A stretch of DNA of 64,000 nucleotides from positions 45,401,402 to 45,465,401 of the forward strand of contig OV121086.1 in the NCBI GenBank assembly GCA_921293015.1. The letters are read 5' to 3'. Numbering within the stretch: the first letter of the stretch is position 1; every line of letters starts with the position of its first letter. The stretch is from Phorcus lineatus (lineage: Eukaryota; Mollusca; Gastropoda; Trochida; Trochidae). Under the pieces are notes generated by a model. That model saw only the letters and a list, made by a program, of their open reading frames with translations, was not told the DNA's origin and searched no databases. Made by a program: the position numbers and the translations under genes. Positions 61,401 through 64,000 of the stretch are shown in pieces.

Positions 61401-62355
61401 AAGTTATGTTTAGAGTGATTTGAAAAGTTAACAACAGTACAAATCACCTCTTAAACAGTAAACTACACCCAGTCTGATGAGAGGTCAAACATGTAACTAC
61501 ATAATTCTGCTCCTCCATCGGCTAACTCCATGCGTTGATGACAGTTTCTCTGTCCTCTTTGTAAACTCCACTGTCGGATGATTTTACAACTGTTAATCAA
61601 TATTCATTGTGGCTACTTCCGATTTTGGCATTCTCTGACATGAGCCGGAACCGGGGTATGTGAGCTCCGCTCGTTTCTACGCACGTTTTTCTTTAAAGAG
61701 GTGTATGTTGGCATTTACTTACTTTGACTGATTACAGAAAACATAGATAAAGGAAATAAAGTCAGTATTAACCCCTTTGAGCACAAATGGTTGCCCCAAA
61801 ACGTCTGCTCCTTTACAGAACAGGACGCTGCTAATGAGCCCGTTGCTTCCATTTTGTTTTGGTGTAGCATTTATCAGAAGAGTTCTGAATTTAACTGGAA
61901 ACACCAGTCCATTATACAAGTATATACATGTTACTGAAATTCATTCATGATGATATTTACTCCACATTCATTTGAAGGTGTAATCAGTTTATTATCGCCG
62001 CAGTTTCCCTTCTGATTTAACGCCTTCATTTTAAGATTATTGCAAATGTCTGTTTACCCAATAACTACAAATTATTTGGTTAAGCAATATGGATAAAGAG
62101 TTAAACTCCCCCAGTCTCAGTAATATTTTCTATACAAAGATTGTGCTTTTGACGTTATTGTTTCAAGTAAGACGACTTTGGCCTCAATGAAAACTGCTAT
62201 GATCATCAAGCACGGAGTTTTCGTATTCTCTATAATAAAACCACTCGGAGACTATGGCAGTGTCTTTTAAATGGAAATGTTACCCATGGACTTGCTTTGC
62301 AGAACCTTGGCTTCTATAAACCTATGAATGACAATACAAACAAAGGTATTCATGT
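61401..62355. other. Intergenic, nothing recognised
   Basis: No exon or repeat that I can support. The right end holds the presumed 3' end of the minus-strand mucin-like gene. Confidence 0.4.
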
Positions 62356-62361
62356 TTTATT
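62356..62361 (-). terminator. Poly(A) signal of the mucin-like gene
   Basis: AATAAA on the minus strand, about 575 bp past the stop codon. Confidence 0.4.
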
Positions 62362-62933
62362 AGAAAAATAGAAATTCAAACACAAGACATGTAAATGACA
62401 GAATATCACACAAAGTCAAGTCATTGCCCCACAACGTCCTTTACCTTCTGACGAACCAAACAGTTCAGTTGCAGAGGCTTCGTTGACTCCAATCACAAAT
62501 CTAGATAATAGCGAGTAAAAGTATAGGAAAACATTTTATCGCACACAACGTCATGAAACATCAAATGACTTATTTTTAGAGACAAAATGTGTAAGATCAA
62601 GTTTCATTATGTGAACATCATGGGATAGATAGGACAGAAAACATGTATGTGGAAATGCAAACCTTCATAACTGAGAATGACATACAATTACATACAAATT
62701 ACCTCCTGTCAAAGTTACAAAAGAATTTGAAATCGTTGACCATGTATACATCATTTTTGTAAGTTAAAGCATTGATGACTTATTTTTTTCCCATATAAAT
62801 TTACATTCCGAGGAAGAGTCTTTGTATGATATACAAGGAAGCAAACAAGAAAAGGTAAGAAAAACTAAGATGAACAATTAAAAGAGTTCATAGAAACACA
62901 TCAACCATACAGGACTGGTCGAGCTGTTGGTTC

Positions 62934-63616
62934 CTACTTCTGATTACCGAGGAAGAATCCATAAACCAGGACCACGAGCAGACTGAGCCCAAAAGAGAGA
63001 GATATGCTGGTTGCACCCTGTAATACAAGGTTAGTTTTTTCAGTTATTCTGGTGGAGTAATATTGGCTTTTACAGAATGGACATAAAAGAGACTCTTCAC
63101 CTTTACTTGCATATTATTCCGACTTGGTCTTAATGTTAAGAAAACATAACTGTGTTGTTTATTTTTCTTACGTTCTCAGATGTTTTGGTACACTATCCTT
63201 TTATTTAATAGGCAGACACTATCGGTAAAATGAAAATTAGAGTTGTTAATTGTTGATGATTTTATTGATGCTTTTCACAAATTTAAAAAAAACACCCCAA
63301 CAAACCTGTGTTGTCGATTCAGTATTCCCTGTGCTTGTGACTCCAGAAGAAGCCGTATTCGCTGCCGTAGCCCCTGTACCAGTTGCTGCAGTAGCCCCTG
63401 TACCACCAGCTGCAGTAGCCCCTGTACCACCAGCTGCAGTCGCACCGGTACCAGTACCGGCCACACCAGTAGACCCTGTACTGGCTGCATCAGTAGCAAC
63501 AGTAGCCCGGGTACCAGCCGCAACAGAGGCTCGAGTAACCGTTGCTGCAGCACTTGCAGTAGAACCTGTCATGGTGTCTGCGGTCGTGGCGTCCGAAGAT
63601 GATGCGACGGTCAACC
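62934..63616 (-). CDS. Mucin-like membrane-anchored protein, last two exons (5' part outside the window)
   Basis: Exon 63306-63616 (enters in phase 1 after a CATCAG acceptor, leaves in phase 0 at GTTTGT) encodes about 103 residues made almost only of Thr, Ala, Gly and Ser, with tandem octapeptides of the type GATAAGGT from a 24-bp DNA repeat. This suits dense O-glycosylation. Exon 62934-63017 adds GATSISLSFGLSLLVVLVYG and FFLGNQK before TAG, a hydrophobic segment with almost no tail: either a single membrane pass or a GPI-attachment signal. A signal peptide exon should lie to the right, beyond 63616, but none is seen before 64000. Probably a cell-surface or secreted mucin-like protein; the family is not identified. 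Confidence 0.65.
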
Positions 63617-64000
63617 CTGATGTAGAAATGAAAATAAAATCAAAATGACCTAAACCAATGTTGGTTGTACAGCTTCGTACGTGATGTTAACAAATTACAC
63701 CCAGCTTGAATGGATATGTAACGTTATTGATTCCCCGCACGTTAAATAGTGCTCGATGCAATGGAGCCAAGGTGAAAGCAATGTCACGAAACCTTAAATT
63801 CATAGTATATAGACAAGGCTTTACACGCCATGCTAATATTTACGCACTTGCATAAGTGTTTCCTGTAACTTTTTCGAAATGACATGGCGAGGTCAGTCGT
63901 ACGAAAATGGATAGGGGTTCTGCGCGCATTGTTTTAAAACTTGCAAACTTTGGATAACAGATTTATGTAGATGACCCCACGACTTGCGGAGAATGGAAAT
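63617..64000. other. Right edge, no exon recognised
   Basis: Expected to be intron of the mucin-like gene; no acceptable upstream exon is visible. Confidence 0.35.

Noticed and set aside
61719-61919. 66-residue minus-strand frame as a gene
   Set aside because: No domain, splice partner or promoter feature supports it.
62435-62502. Minus-strand segment FVIGVNEASATELFGSSE with splice-like borders
   Set aside because: It lies after the stop of the mucin-like gene and before its poly(A) signal. No partner exon of matching phase is visible, so it is treated as 3' UTR or a chance frame.
63243-63648. Plus-strand Ala/Val/Pro-rich and Cys/Ser-rich frames
   Set aside because: Shadows of the minus-strand mucin-like exon, which alone has splice sites and a following hydrophobic exon in phase.

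Overview
The window looks like AT-rich nuclear DNA of a marine invertebrate, most likely a mollusc or another lophotrochozoan. This is inference. It rests on small exons with GT-AG introns, a GIMAP/AIG1 GTPase, a centrin-like gene, a secreted DUF4874/DUF4832 protein, Tc1, mariner and pogo DNA transposons, LINE tails, a DIRS-type element and TTAGGG-like repeats. Nothing in it looks bacterial or viral.

Layout. At 0.9-6.2 kb (minus) lies the 5' part of an unrecognised gene whose large first intron holds a nested pair of inverted-repeat elements. From 7 to 13.2 kb there is no host gene, only copies of a dispersed repeat, a decayed Tc1-like transposon (9674-11196) and a small MITE (12835-13121). 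At 13.8-18.8 kb (minus) is a 724-residue GIMAP-type GTPase with an N-terminal NZF/RanBP2 zinc finger carrying the ubiquitin-binding signature. At 20.2-23.1 kb is an intact pogo-like transposon (558-residue transposase with a C-terminal PHD finger, matching 25-bp ends) that landed inside a copy of the dispersed repeat. At 25.0-29.3 kb (plus) is a five-exon centrin-like gene with an RFX X-box just upstream.

From 31.1 to 38.7 kb two inward-facing GATGT/CGGCC-rich repeats flank a weakly supported five-exon gene and a young but broken DIRS-like element. From 39.6 to 60.4 kb (plus) one gene with 17 exons, whose phases close perfectly, encodes a 663-residue secreted DUF4874-DUF4832 protein with a C-terminal beta-sandwich, carbohydrate-binding-like domain. 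Its introns carry minisatellites, tRNA-like SINE heads, a LINE tail, a mariner fossil with a telomere-like insert and, in intron 6, a previously unrecognised 80-residue gene on the opposite strand whose 5' half is tandemly duplicated. The right edge (62.9-63.6 kb, minus) holds the 3' end of a mucin-like, membrane-anchored protein gene.

The genes do not form an operon or pathway. The best leads for new biology are the ubiquitin-binding-finger/GIMAP fusion, the nested gene with its duplicated promoter half, and the animal DUF4832 protein.
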